From Campylobacter showae (lineage in GTDB: Bacteria; Campylobacterota; Campylobacteria; Campylobacterales; Campylobacteraceae), in contig NZ_LR535679.1 of the NCBI RefSeq assembly GCF_900699785.1, forward strand, positions 620,001 to 684,000: 64,000 nt of DNA. Direction: 5' to 3'. The translations under genes were made by a program, and so were the position numbers. Positions 27,456-35,745 of the stretch are shown in pieces (the first letter of the stretch is position 1; the number at the start of each line of letters is the position of its first letter). A model generated the notes under the pieces. The model searched no databases and was not told where the DNA came from. It saw only the letters and a list, made by a program, of their open reading frames with translations.

Positions 27456-27671
27456 CTATCCGCTTAGTTGCACGCTCTCTTCTATCTTTATTAGCCCCGT
27501 AAATACGCGCCTGGCGGCCTCTTTTTGCTCGCCCGAGATTTCGATCTTTTTCTCGTTTAAAAGCAAATTTACAAGATCTTCGTTTTGTAGCGTCTGGACG
27601 TCAAATTTTCTCGCATTTGCGGCGATTTTTGCCGCGAGAGGATTTTTTGATTTAAAATTTTCGTATGGCAT
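27456..27671 (-). CDS. Small hypothetical protein (71 residues)
   Basis: An open frame with a balanced soluble composition (MPYENFKSKNPLAAKI, then NEDLVNLLLNEKKIEISGEQ) and a predicted helical character. It lies on the same strand as the Sel1 gene upstream and iadA downstream. Only a weak GAGAA ribosome site is present. An overlapping 95-codon frame on the other strand is the alternative but has a poorer composition. I do not recognise the family. Confidence 0.5.
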   Translation of the reverse strand: MPYENFKSKNPLAAKIAANARKFDVQTLQNEDLVNLLLNEKKIEISGEQKEAARRVFTGLIKIEESVQLSG

Positions 27672-27776
27672 TTTTCTCGATTTTTAGTGAAATTTTGGCT
27701 CAAATTTAAACTCGGCGCGCACCTTGCAAAGCGCAAAACGCGCGACCGAGTTAAATTTAAGGCTCCAGCCCCCGGC

Positions 27777-28346
27777 TTAACGCTTTAAGATTTTAGCGTT
27801 TTCGCAGCCGACCTCTAGCCCCATCTTGCACGCTTTTTCGTAAAATTTAACCGCGGCTTTGACGTCCGCGTTTACGCCCATACCGCGCTCGCTCATAAAG
27901 CCCGCCTCGTTGCAGCCTTTAGCTAGCCCAAGCTCGCATGTGTTTTTATAGAGCTCGTACGCCCGAGCTTCATCTTTTGCTATGCCGGCACCCGTCTGGC
28001 ACGCGTACGCTAGCGCGTAGCAGCCCAGCTTGTCGCCCATTTTGCACGCTCGCTCGTAAAATCTAGCCGCCGTCCCGGGCTGCTTCGCCGCGACCTTGCC
28101 ACTAGCGATCATCGCGCCTATATCGTAGCAGGCACGCGCGTGTCCGCCCTCGCACGCTAGATTAAACAGTCTCGCCGCCTCGCTAAAATCCGAGACTCGG
28201 TACATCGCTAACGCGTCTTCAAACTGCTTATTTACCGAATTTGCAGGCGCGCTCGCAGGGGCACCGGTCATCTCGTTTGAGGATCTTGTTTGCGCCGCAA
28301 AAAGCATGCTCGCCGCAACAATCAAACAAAGTAAAATTTTTCTCAT
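27777..28346 (-). CDS. Secreted Sel1-repeat, cysteine-rich protein (Hcp-like)
   Basis: The 189-residue protein has a cleavable signal peptide (MRKILLCLIVAASMLFAAQ) and then four or so ~36-residue Sel1-like (TPR-related) helical repeats. Each carries a pair of Cys spaced as in the Helicobacter cysteine-rich proteins: CEGGHARACYDIG, CKMGDKLGCYALAY, CELGLAKGCNEAG, CKMGLEVGCENA. The Cys pairs probably form disulfides in the periplasm. Such proteins mediate protein-protein contacts, and some Hcp members bind beta-lactams, but no specific function can be given here. A decayed paralogue lies at 43722-44314. Confidence 0.88.
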   Translation of the reverse strand: MRKILLCLIVAASMLFAAQTRSSNEMTGAPASAPANSVNKQFEDALAMYRVSDFSEAARLFNLACEGGHARACYDIGAMIASGKVAAKQPGTAARFYERACKMGDKLGCYALAYACQTGAGIAKDEARAYELYKNTCELGLAKGCNEAGFMSERGMGVNADVKAAVKFYEKACKMGLEVGCENAKILKR

Positions 28347-28468
28347 TTGGGCTCCTTTTTATGAGGTATCAGTTTAAATTTTAGCCCTTTTTGATAAACA
28401 TAAATGAAATTTTAACTAAACTTGCCGAGCCTCACTCTCGTCGGCGCCCAAATTTAGAGCCCGTACGG

Positions 28469-29191
28469 CTATTTTGGCAAGATTTTATTCATCGCAAAAC
28501 CGCAAAATCGCCCCGTGACGCCATCTCTGCGATATGAAAACAACTCTTGCATTTCAAACGTACAGCGCGGATCAAACTCCGCTCGCCCTACGCCAAGCGC
28601 GGCAAATTCGTCCCGCAAGGCCGTCTCCATGTCAAATTTGCCATCTTTTTTATAGCGGTTAAACTCGCCAAGATCAAGCTCTCCCACCTCGTAGTTTCGC
28701 GCCTTGATATTTGCGCCGACGAATACGCGCAGATCGCTCGCCTCGCAGCCAAACTCGCTTTTCATCAGACTGAGTGCATTCGTGCAAATTTTACCCGTTA
28801 CGCCCGCTCTGCCCGCATGCACGACGGCAACCACGCCCCGCCTCTCGTCCGCGATCAAAACGGGCGAACAGTCGGCGACCAAAATGCAAAGCGTAACGCC
28901 TCTAAGCGCCGTTATCACGCCGTCGCAAGACGGCAGCTCATCCCCTAAATCTCGCAAAATTTCCACGCGATTTGAGTGAATTTGACGCATAAATTTTAGA
29001 TTGCGAGACGTAATACCAAGCGCAGCGGCTAAAATTTCGCGATTTTTAGCTACGTTTGCGGGCAGGTCGCCGACGTGATCACCCAAATTTAGCCCCTCGT
29101 ACGCGCCTTCGCTCACGCCGCCAAACCGCGTCGTAAAGCCAAGCTTCAAGCGCTCGCTTTCAAAAACTACGTCTAAAATTTCCCGCTTCAT
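28469..29191 (-). CDS. pgeF: Peptidoglycan editing factor / multicopper-polyphenol oxidase-like (PgeF/YfiH)
   Basis: From the ATG at 29191 the protein has about 240 residues of the PgeF family, cytoplasmic enzymes that hydrolyse mis-incorporated cell-wall precursors (L-Ser in place of L-Ala). Metal/catalytic motifs are QIHSNRVEIL, LVADCSPVLIADE (catalytic Cys) and AVVHAGRAGVTGKI (His), and the C-terminal YRRDGVTGRFCGFA is typical. A longer in-frame start at 29293 would lie inside ribE, so I prefer 29191, which follows AGCGAAA. It follows ribE on the same strand. Confidence 0.88.
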   Translation of the reverse strand: MKREILDVVFESERLKLGFTTRFGGVSEGAYEGLNLGDHVGDLPANVAKNREILAAALGITSRNLKFMRQIHSNRVEILRDLGDELPSCDGVITALRGVTLCILVADCSPVLIADERRGVVAVVHAGRAGVTGKICTNALSLMKSEFGCEASDLRVFVGANIKARNYEVGELDLGEFNRYKKDGKFDMETALRDEFAALGVGRAEFDPRCTFEMQELFSYRRDGVTGRFCGFAMNKILPK

Positions 29192-29216
29192 TTTCGCTAA
29201 ATTTAACCCATCAGGC

Positions 29217-29849
29217 CTAATAAAGACTCGCGATATGCTGCGACTCGTCCCAGCTGATCTCGCTTTTTCCGTCATTTTTGGCACCGCGGCCAAACTCCAG
29301 CTGCCTAGCTACGTAGCGCGCGAGCAGGTCGCTCTCCACGTTTACGCGGCGTCCCGGCTCAAACTCACCAAACAAGCTCTCGCGAAACGTGATCGGGATG
29401 ATCGTGAGGCGCACGCCTGCGGGCAAAACTTCGTTGATCGTGAGGCTCACGCCCTCGACCGCGATGCTGCCTTTGTTCGCCATCAAAGGCATGACGCCAG
29501 AGGGCAAATTTATATAAAAATCGACCCCGTTTTCGCGCCGCTCGATACGCGCGACCTCGCCGATAGCGTCTACGTGGCCTTGTAGTAGGTGCCCGTCCAC
29601 GCGGTCAGCTAACCGCATCGCTGGCTCAATATGCACGCGTCCGCGCAGATTTTCCGTCGCGATGTGCGCTCTAGTCTCGGCGCTAAGCTCCACGCTAAAG
29701 CCGTCTGCGTGCAGCTGCGTCACGCTAAGACAAGCGCCGTTTACCGCGACGCTATCGCCTAAATTTGGGCGGTATGCGGCTTTTAGTCGCAGAGTATTTT
29801 GCGAATAGCTCGCAACCTGCGCGATCTCCCTAATCAGTCCGTTAAACAT
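29217..29849 (-). CDS. ribE: Riboflavin synthase, alpha subunit
   Basis: Catalyses dismutation of 6,7-dimethyl-8-ribityllumazine to riboflavin. The 210-residue protein is built of two lumazine-binding repeats, as expected. The first begins MFNGLIREIA and contains GDSVAVNGACLSVT, and the second contains DGHLLQGHVDAIGEV and GSIAVEGVSLTINEV. The N-terminal MFNGLI and the Cys in NGACLS fit the family. The gene may be named ribC or ribE depending on the naming scheme. It is followed by pgeF on the same strand. The divergent regulator gene begins about 210 bases upstream. Confidence 0.94.
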   Translation of the reverse strand: MFNGLIREIAQVASYSQNTLRLKAAYRPNLGDSVAVNGACLSVTQLHADGFSVELSAETRAHIATENLRGRVHIEPAMRLADRVDGHLLQGHVDAIGEVARIERRENGVDFYINLPSGVMPLMANKGSIAVEGVSLTINEVLPAGVRLTIIPITFRESLFGEFEPGRRVNVESDLLARYVARQLEFGRGAKNDGKSEISWDESQHIASLY

Positions 29850-30001
29850 TTTTCGTCCTTAAATTTTGAGCTATTTTATAAAATTTAGCCTCAGAACGGG
29901 CTAAATTTGCCGCCCAAATTTTACAGCTCGCTTTTTACCGCGGCGCAAATATGCAAAACCAGCAGAGTAATCACCCAAAGCTTGATCAAAATTTAATACA
30001 C

Positions 30002-30058
30002 TTTAAAAATATTTAAGATAAAATAATCGCCAAATAATAATCATAAGAAACGATAAAC
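30002..30058 (+). promoter_or_regulatory. Probable promoter of the Crp/Fnr-type gene
   Basis: TAAGATAAAAT near 30014-30024 is a plausible -10 region and TAAGAAA near 30043 a ribosome site. An imperfect FNR-like half site, TTGATCAAAATTTAA, lies just upstream near 29982. These are weak matches in AT-rich DNA. Confidence 0.3.
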
Positions 30059-30697
30059 TTGAAAAAATCACGACTAGGCCTACTCGAGACCGATATTTTA
30101 GACGTTTTGGATCAAAACGAGCTTGCTAAATTTAACCGCGAGTTTCTGGCCAAAGGCGCTACGATCTACGCCGAATCCATCAAAGTCGTGATACTTAAAA
30201 GCGGCTCGGGCAAGCTCTCGTTTTTCGAGGACGGCGAGGAGTTTATCGTCTATCATCTACAAAAAGACAACATCTCGATCGTGGACGACGTGTGCGTGCT
30301 GGAGATCCTGGAGGACAGCGAGATCTACTCGATCGACGCGAGCGATATGGGCGAGCTGCTAAAAAACGAGAGATTTGCCAAAGCATACGCCGATACGCTC
30401 GTAAACATCTCCTTGCTGCAGCGCCAGATCATAAAATCGATACTCTTTGAAAGCGCAAAGGGGCGCATAGCAAACTTTCTCATCGAGCTCGCCGCCGAGC
30501 AAAATTTGACGCAAAACGGCTACCACTACGTCTTTTTACCCTTTTCGCTAAAGGTGCTCTCAAGCTTCGTCGGACTCAAACGCCAAAGCGCAAGCACGGC
30601 CTTTAACGAACTAATCAAAGACGACATCATCAGACGCATAACGCCGCATGAATTTTTGATAGTGGATTATGAAAAGCTGCAAAGCTATACGAACTAA
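30059..30697 (+). CDS. Crp/Fnr-family transcriptional regulator
   Basis: The 212-residue protein has an N-terminal cyclic-nucleotide-binding-like beta roll (KGATIYAE, VVILKSGSGKLSFFEDGEEF, VYHLQKDNISIVDD), a long dimerisation helix and a C-terminal winged helix-turn-helix (SFVGLKRQSASTAFNELIKD). It lacks an FNR-like N-terminal Cys cluster. Only one Cys, in VCVLEIL, is evident in the sensor domain, so the signal is unlikely to be an FNR iron-sulfur cluster. Campylobacter NssR and related regulators are analogues. The start is TTG at 30059. The gene converges on focA, last gene of the hydrogenase operon. Any regulatory link is inference. Confidence 0.85.
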   Translation: MKKSRLGLLETDILDVLDQNELAKFNREFLAKGATIYAESIKVVILKSGSGKLSFFEDGEEFIVYHLQKDNISIVDDVCVLEILEDSEIYSIDASDMGELLKNERFAKAYADTLVNISLLQRQIIKSILFESAKGRIANFLIELAAEQNLTQNGYHYVFLPFSLKVLSSFVGLKRQSASTAFNELIKDDIIRRITPHEFLIVDYEKLQSYTN

Positions 30698-30828
30698 AAT
30701 TTAAATTTACATACCAAAAACCGCACGGCAAAAACGCTAAATTTGAGTTTTTAAATTTAATGTAGTTAAATTTGTAAATTTAGTAAGCTATGTAATAAAT
30801 ATTCAAGACAGAATAGGCGTAGTTTAAA

Positions 30829-30895
30829 TAGTTTTTGATTAGGCGTGACGGGAGCATACATGTAGTATGTGACCGAGCGCCTTAATCAAAAACTA
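30829..30895. terminator. Large palindromic element between convergent regulator and focA genes
   Basis: Arms TAGTTTTTGATTAGGCG (30829-30845) and its complement with one extra T (30878-30895) enclose an inner inverted repeat CATAC/GTATG. The T/A-rich outer stem followed by TTTT in both directions fits a bidirectional terminator, but the size and nested inner stem also suit a dispersed palindromic element. Confidence 0.55.
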
Positions 30896-30923
30896 CTTTT
30901 AAAATCCGTTCATTTATGGGGAA

Positions 30924-31781
30924 TTACTTCTTTTTCATGTCGAATTTATTCGCCATAAATCCAACCAGTCCCACAAAGAAAAGACCGCCGCAGATATTGC
31001 CTAGCGTAACCGGAACTAGGTTTTTACCTATGAAGTTACCCCAATTTAGCACATCTAGCTTATCGGCCGTAGTGTGGAGCAACGCTGCTGCTGCATTGAC
31101 GTCGCCGCCGCTTGCTGCTATATAGTGAGCTTTAGAGATGATAGCTTCGGTGATGATGAACATATTTGCCACGCAGTGCTCCATAGAGCATGCGACAAAC
31201 GCGCCGATCATCCACATGATCGCAAAGAATTTACCCGCAAGGTTGCTCTCGCTGGTCGCAGTCCAAATAGACATACAGACAAACACGTTACAAAAGATAC
31301 CGCGGATAAACAGCTCGTGAAACGGCGCCGTAATCTTGCCGATACCGGCCGGTACGAAGTGCTGCAAGATATAGCCGTCGTATTTTAGCGGTAAGCCCGA
31401 GTAATAATACATATAAGCAATTAGCGCGCCGCCGACGAAGTTAAAAACCCAAACGATCGCCCAGTAGTTAATGGTTTTGCCTAAATTTAGCTTGCCTTCA
31501 TACGCGCTAACGCCGCTTAAAACCGAGCTCGTAAATAAATGTCCGCCGTAGAAAACGACCATCATGAGACCGCAGCTAAAGGTGATGCCGCCGATGAAAT
31601 TTGCTAGTCCTATAGACTGCTTTTCAGCCATGCCCACGGTCGAGTGCGCCCAAAAAATATCGCCCATCGCGATCGCCGCGCCCGCCATGATAGCTAGAAA
31701 AATAATGCTTACTAACGGAGTATGCGCCTTGTGCTCCATCGAATTTGACACCGCTTGCGCGGTTTCTGCAGGATTTAACAT
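30924..31781 (-). CDS. focA: Formate/nitrite transporter family channel (FocA-like)
   Basis: A pentameric inner-membrane channel for formate or nitrite. The 285 residues form six hydrophobic helices. Family features are AGAAIAMGDIFWAH near the N-terminus, the conserved FIGGITFSCGLMMV, LFTSSVL and the central NFVGGALIAYMY. It is the last gene of the hydrogenase operon, 9 bases after the maturation protease, which favours formate as the substrate (E. coli hyf ends with focB). Nitrite transport (NirC) cannot be excluded from sequence alone. Confidence 0.9.
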   Translation of the reverse strand: MLNPAETAQAVSNSMEHKAHTPLVSIIFLAIMAGAAIAMGDIFWAHSTVGMAEKQSIGLANFIGGITFSCGLMMVVFYGGHLFTSSVLSGVSAYEGKLNLGKTINYWAIVWVFNFVGGALIAYMYYYSGLPLKYDGYILQHFVPAGIGKITAPFHELFIRGIFCNVFVCMSIWTATSESNLAGKFFAIMWMIGAFVACSMEHCVANMFIITEAIISKAHYIAASGGDVNAAAALLHTTADKLDVLNWGNFIGKNLVPVTLGNICGGLFFVGLVGFMANKFDMKKK

Positions 31782-31790
31782 CTTCTCCTC

Positions 31791-32234
31791 CTAATTTAAA
31801 TTTTTATCTATCTCCAAGATACGTTCAAAGGCTTTTTGCGCGCTTTTTTTCGCATTTTCGCTTAAGCCCTCTTTAAAATCAAGCACGTTTTCAAGCAAAA
31901 CGCTAATGCCCAAAAACAGCGTTTTGGGGCAAATTTTACGCAGGTAGCTTAAAAGTACGGGCGTGGGTAGGTTGTGCGTCGAGTAGATATAGTCGCGCTC
32001 GTTGCTTAGATCAAAAAACTCGATCGCGCCGTCTTTAAACCCGCTCATCGCGTCTACCACGACGATGATGTCAGGCGCAAATTCTCTAAGCGCGCCAAAC
32101 TCGTTTTCAGGCACGTCCTGTCCGTAAAATACCCGCCAATCTTTCAAATTTGCCTTGACGATCCGCCCTGTTTCGTTGCCTACGTCGTCGTCGCCGCGCA
32201 TGGGATTGCCGATGCAAAGAAGCGCCTTTTTCAT
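31791..32234 (-). CDS. hycI: Hydrogenase maturation protease (HycI-type, peptidase M52)
   Basis: Cleaves the C-terminal extension of the [NiFe] hydrogenase large subunit after nickel insertion. The 147-residue protein has the M52 motif GNPMRGDDDVG at residues ~8-18, an internal VVVDAM (second metal-binding Asp) and STHNLP (His ligand). It is encoded three genes after the large subunit HyfG, which keeps a C-terminal extension beyond the DPCxxC motif, consistent with being its substrate. Confidence 0.9.
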   Translation of the reverse strand: MKKALLCIGNPMRGDDDVGNETGRIVKANLKDWRVFYGQDVPENEFGALREFAPDIIVVVDAMSGFKDGAIEFFDLSNERDYIYSTHNLPTPVLLSYLRKICPKTLFLGISVLLENVLDFKEGLSENAKKSAQKAFERILEIDKNLN

Positions 32235-32298
32235 CCCAAAAGCCCTCCGCGCGCTAAATTTAATCCGTAAGCGTTTGCCGAATTTGAGCTAATTTTCA

Positions 32299-32643
32299 TC
32301 AAAAGTCCTTCCTAAGCACCAGATATCCCTCGCGCAGATTTTCAAGCTCTTTTTTTAGCTCGCATTCGCAAAGCTCGGGGATGAGCTTAACCGCATGCTC
32401 CCTAAATATCTCCACTTCAAAATACTTGCTTAAATTTCCCAGCTTAAATTTGACGTATTCGCCGCCGCTAGCTACGATACGCTCAAACTCCTCGTCGGGT
32501 ATTTCGAGCGATTTTTCGCTAAAGTCCACCGTCCCCACGCCGTGTCCGACGCAGACGGAAAATAGCTTGATATCTTTTAGCTCTTTTGGCATCTTTTCGT
32601 TTTCGTCCATGTGGCGGCGGGCGAGTTTATAGACTCTTATCAT
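32299..32643 (-). CDS. hycH: HycH-family formate hydrogenlyase maturation protein
   Basis: A 114-residue protein resembling HycH/HyfJ, a factor needed for maturation of group 4 hydrogenase large subunits (mechanism not settled). Recognisable features are the N-terminal [27 protein letters not shown] and a Cys-Glu-Cys-Glu stretch near residue 93. It overlaps hyfI by 4 bases (ATGA) and precedes hycI, the same placement as in E. coli hyc and hyf operons. The gene symbol is by homology and context. Confidence 0.82.
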   Translation of the reverse strand: MIRVYKLARRHMDENEKMPKELKDIKLFSVCVGHGVGTVDFSEKSLEIPDEEFERIVASGGEYVKFKLGNLSKYFEVEIFREHAVKLIPELCECELKKELENLREGYLVLRKDF

Positions 32644-33470
32644 CGTTTATCCCAAATTTCTTTTTTAACGTCGATGGCGTTTTGCGTATCGCGTTTTGCT
32701 TTGGCGTATTTTAGATAGACGTCGTTGTAAAGCAGCCCCATACACTCGGCGTATCTAGGGTCTTCTTCTTTATGGATAGCCTCTAGCATTGCTTTTTTAG
32801 TGGCCGCTACGTCGTGGATATCGGGCGATGTTTTAGCTGCGTCCATATACTTAGCAAACAGCGTCCTGCCGAATATATAGCTCATTAGCCTCTTTGACTC
32901 GGCTTCCAAATCTCGCTCGAAAAGGATATTGCCCATGATAGACTCCGCAACGGCCGGAGCTTTGCAGTCGTCTTGTTCGAAGCTTCTTTTTTGTAGCTTT
33001 TGATCTATGATGCCAAGAGCCATACCAAGGCCGTATATGACGCTAGCCGGATGCGGAGGACAGCCCGGGATATAGACGTCTACGGGGATAATCTTATCTA
33101 TACCGCCCCAAACGCTATAAGCGTCGTAAAAGATACCGCCCGTGCTACCGCATGCGCCAAACGCTACCACGATCTTTGGATCTGGAGCCGCTTCGTAAGC
33201 GCGAAGTAGCGGATAGTACATCTGGCGCGTAACCGGGCCGCTGCAGACTAGGATATCTGCGTGGCGAGGGTTGGCTACGAGCTTAAAGCCGAAGCGCTCA
33301 GGGTCCCACATCGGCGTGATGGCGGCGAAGATCTCGATCTCGCAGCCGTTGCAACTTCCGCAGTCGATGCGGTAAACGCTAAAGCTTCGTTTGATATTTT
33401 TTAAATGCTCTAGCTTTGCGGTTAGGTCGTTTGCCGTTTTTATGTTTTCGGGAACTTGATAAAGGCTCAT
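32640..33470 (-). CDS. hyfI: Hydrogenase-4-type small subunit HyfI (NuoB-like)
   Basis: The electron-transfer subunit that carries a [4Fe-4S] cluster next to the NiFe subunit. The 276-residue protein has the NuoB-type Cys pattern: [28 protein letters not shown] and [15 protein letters not shown]. It has a C-terminal extension of ~90 residues that is helical and Lys-rich, longer than in NuoB. It overlaps hyfH and hycH by 4 bases each, so translation is coupled throughout. Confidence 0.94.
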   Translation of the reverse strand: MSLYQVPENIKTANDLTAKLEHLKNIKRSFSVYRIDCGSCNGCEIEIFAAITPMWDPERFGFKLVANPRHADILVCSGPVTRQMYYPLLRAYEAAPDPKIVVAFGACGSTGGIFYDAYSVWGGIDKIIPVDVYIPGCPPHPASVIYGLGMALGIIDQKLQKRSFEQDDCKAPAVAESIMGNILFERDLEAESKRLMSYIFGRTLFAKYMDAAKTSPDIHDVAATKKAMLEAIHKEEDPRYAECMGLLYNDVYLKYAKAKRDTQNAIDVKKEIWDKR

Positions 33471-34006
33471 TTTATCCCCTCCTCTACGTCTTTAGTTAAG
33501 CGCTCGACAGATTGCGCTTTTTTGCACTCAGGGCAGATATAGAGATAGTTTTTAGCTTCCTCTAGCCTACCCGGGAGTAAATTTGCCGTACTAAGCTTTG
33601 AAAAAGTATAGTTGATGAGACGAACCGGCGTATACGGCTTGCCGCAGCATTTGCACTTTTGCATTTCTAGCTCGCCGCGTTGGATTAGCGCGCTTTTGTC
33701 AAATTTAACCGCAAGCTCGAAACCCTGGCTTAGGCGCACGCCGCCAGTCGGGCAAACCTCGTCGCAGCGTCCGCAAAATATACAACGTCCGCAATCAAAC
33801 TGCCACACGAGCTTATCTTGCTTTTCGTTCATCTTTAGCTCTATGGCGTTGCTAGGGCACGCTACGCCGCACGCCGCGCAACCTACGCAAAGCTCGTAGG
33901 TATAAAACGGCTGCCCGCGGAAATTGTCGGGCACTTTGTAGGGCTCAAACGGATAGGCGTAGGTCGCCTTTCCGTATTTTTCGGTTATGTCAAATAACTT
34001 CATCAT
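33467..34006 (-). CDS. hyfH: Hydrogenase-4-type ferredoxin subunit HyfH
   Basis: A NuoI-like two-[4Fe-4S] ferredoxin passing electrons between subunits. The 179 residues include [17 protein letters not shown] and [20 protein letters not shown]-terminal CKCCGKPY...CPEC region follows that would bind zinc or another metal and is typical of the HycF/HyfH branch. It overlaps hyfG and hyfI by 4 bases each. Confidence 0.93.
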   Translation of the reverse strand: MMKLFDITEKYGKATYAYPFEPYKVPDNFRGQPFYTYELCVGCAACGVACPSNAIELKMNEKQDKLVWQFDCGRCIFCGRCDEVCPTGGVRLSQGFELAVKFDKSALIQRGELEMQKCKCCGKPYTPVRLINYTFSKLSTANLLPGRLEEAKNYLYICPECKKAQSVERLTKDVEEGIK

Positions 34007-35745
34007 CTTAAATCCTTTTTGCTAATCTTGCCGGTTTGGCAAAATCTCTTAAGGTCTTTTTCGGTTAAAATTTTACTCTTTTTAGTATTTACGTCTACGA
34101 CCGTAACGCGCTCGGTGCATGAATAGCACGGGTCGAGCGAGCAGACGATTAGCGCCGCGTCCGATATATTATTTCCGCGGAACTGATAGCGGAGGCTCGG
34201 CCAGTTGTTATACGTAGCCGCGCGGCATCTCCAGCGGAAAACCTTCTGCGCGCTGCCTTGCATGATCCAGTGGACGTTTTCTCCACGAGGAGCTTCGTCG
34301 TATCCGAGCGCGAAATTTTCAGGCTTGATCATCGTCACAGGATCTATCATGATCGGCGTTTGAGGCATTAGCTCAAAGCACTGTCTGATGATATGGATAG
34401 ACTGTTTTAGTTCCTTGTATCTCACGACTTCGCGACTAAATACGTCTCCGCCGTGCTCGACCGCGACTTCAAATTCGATATGCTTAAAGAAGTCGTAAGG
34501 GTGGTCGTAACGGTTGTCGCGCTTAAAGCCGGAACCGCGCATATTTGGACCGACCGGGCTAAAGTCGCGAGCTACTTGTTTATCAAGCACGCCTACGCCT
34601 TTCCAGCGTCCTAGTTGGCGTTTATCCTCCATCACGGCGTCCCAAATTTCAGTAATCTGAACGTCGAGTTTGTTTATGATAGCAATACCCTGCCTAATTT
34701 CGTTGTCGGTCATATCTCGGCGAAGTCCGCCCATGATGACGTTACCGTAGGTTTTGCGGCCGCCGGTTACGAGTTGGGCTAGCTCCATGGAGTACTCGCG
34801 CACCCTAAAAATATGCATGAAGGCGTTATAGTTACCCGTTACCTCGCAAGCTAGACCGATATTTAAAAGATGGCTGTGAAGGCGCTCGATCTCAAGGCAA
34901 ATCACGCGGATAGCTTGCGCTCTTAACGGGATTTCAAGCTTTATAGCCCTTTCCGCCGCTTCTATACACGCAATCGCGTGAGCGTAACCGCAAATTCCGC
35001 AGACGCGCTCTGCAAGGTAACCCATCTGATCGTAGTTCATACGGTTTTCGGCCAGCTTTTCCATACCGCGGTGCTGATAAAATAGGCGGTAGTCTGCATC
35101 TATAATCTCGTCGCCGTCGCAAAATAGCCTAAAGTGTCCAGGCTCGTCAGATGTGACGTGTAAAGGTCCAAGCGGTACGTCCACTACGCTATCGCCGCTA
35201 GGAAATAAAAACTCGGCGTCAGGCTCGTCTTGATGAGCGACGGGGTCTGGTCTATAGCGGTAGTCCATCGCGTCTTTTCTAAGCGGATGAAGACCGTCTG
35301 GCCAATCGTCCGCTAAAACTAGGCGGCGTTTATCAGGCAAGCCTTCGGCGACTAAGCCGAACATATCAAAAGCCTCCCTCTCGTACCACACGCAAGCAGG
35401 AACTAGCGGAGTAACGGACGGAAACGTCGGATCGACGCCGGGGATCAGCGTTTTAACGGTGATAAAGCACTTATCCTCTGCGGCGAAATCATCCGCCTCG
35501 GTCATCTTGCTGCCTTCCATAGATATCGCGTAGTAAAGCGCAAAACAGCCGTTTATCGTTCTCTCGTCGTTTGGTATCATCGTGCTCAAAAAGCCGCCGA
35601 TATCATAGTAAAGGGTCTTAACCGCAAGCGGAAGGTCGTTTCTATCAACTAGAACCGTGATTTGGTCGTCGGCTTGGCGGGTTACTTCTAAAACCTTTAC
35701 CTTCGTTTTTAAAATTTCTACAAATTTATCGCCTCTCATCTTCAA
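34003..35745 (-). CDS. hyfG: Hydrogenase-4-type [NiFe] large subunit HyfG
   Basis: The catalytic subunit of a group 4 membrane-bound hydrogenase. The N-terminal ~170 residues resemble NuoC (PSVTPLVPACVWYEREAFDMFG), fused to a NuoD-like catalytic domain. Nickel ligands are in the L1 motif ERVCGICGYAHA (about residue 243) and the L2 motif DPCYSCTERV near the C-terminus, so it is a true hydrogenase rather than complex I. About 35 residues follow DPCxxC and are probably removed by HycI. 580 residues is close to HycE/HyfG. It overlaps hyfF and hyfH by 4 bases. Confidence 0.95.
   Translation of the reverse strand: MKMRGDKFVEILKTKVKVLEVTRQADDQITVLVDRNDLPLAVKTLYYDIGGFLSTMIPNDERTINGCFALYYAISMEGSKMTEADDFAAEDKCFITVKTLIPGVDPTFPSVTPLVPACVWYEREAFDMFGLVAEGLPDKRRLVLADDWPDGLHPLRKDAMDYRYRPDPVAHQDEPDAEFLFPSGDSVVDVPLGPLHVTSDEPGHFRLFCDGDEIIDADYRLFYQHRGMEKLAENRMNYDQMGYLAERVCGICGYAHAIACIEAAERAIKLEIPLRAQAIRVICLEIERLHSHLLNIGLACEVTGNYNAFMHIFRVREYSMELAQLVTGGRKTYGNVIMGGLRRDMTDNEIRQGIAIINKLDVQITEIWDAVMEDKRQLGRWKGVGVLDKQVARDFSPVGPNMRGSGFKRDNRYDHPYDFFKHIEFEVAVEHGGDVFSREVVRYKELKQSIHIIRQCFELMPQTPIMIDPVTMIKPENFALGYDEAPRGENVHWIMQGSAQKVFRWRCRAATYNNWPSLRYQFRGNNISDAALIVCSLDPCYSCTERVTVVDVNTKKSKILTEKDLKRFCQTGKISKKDLR

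Noticed and set aside
29982..29996. FNR box upstream of the Crp/Fnr gene
   Set aside because: Only one half-site matches well in AT-rich DNA, so it is mentioned but not called as a site.
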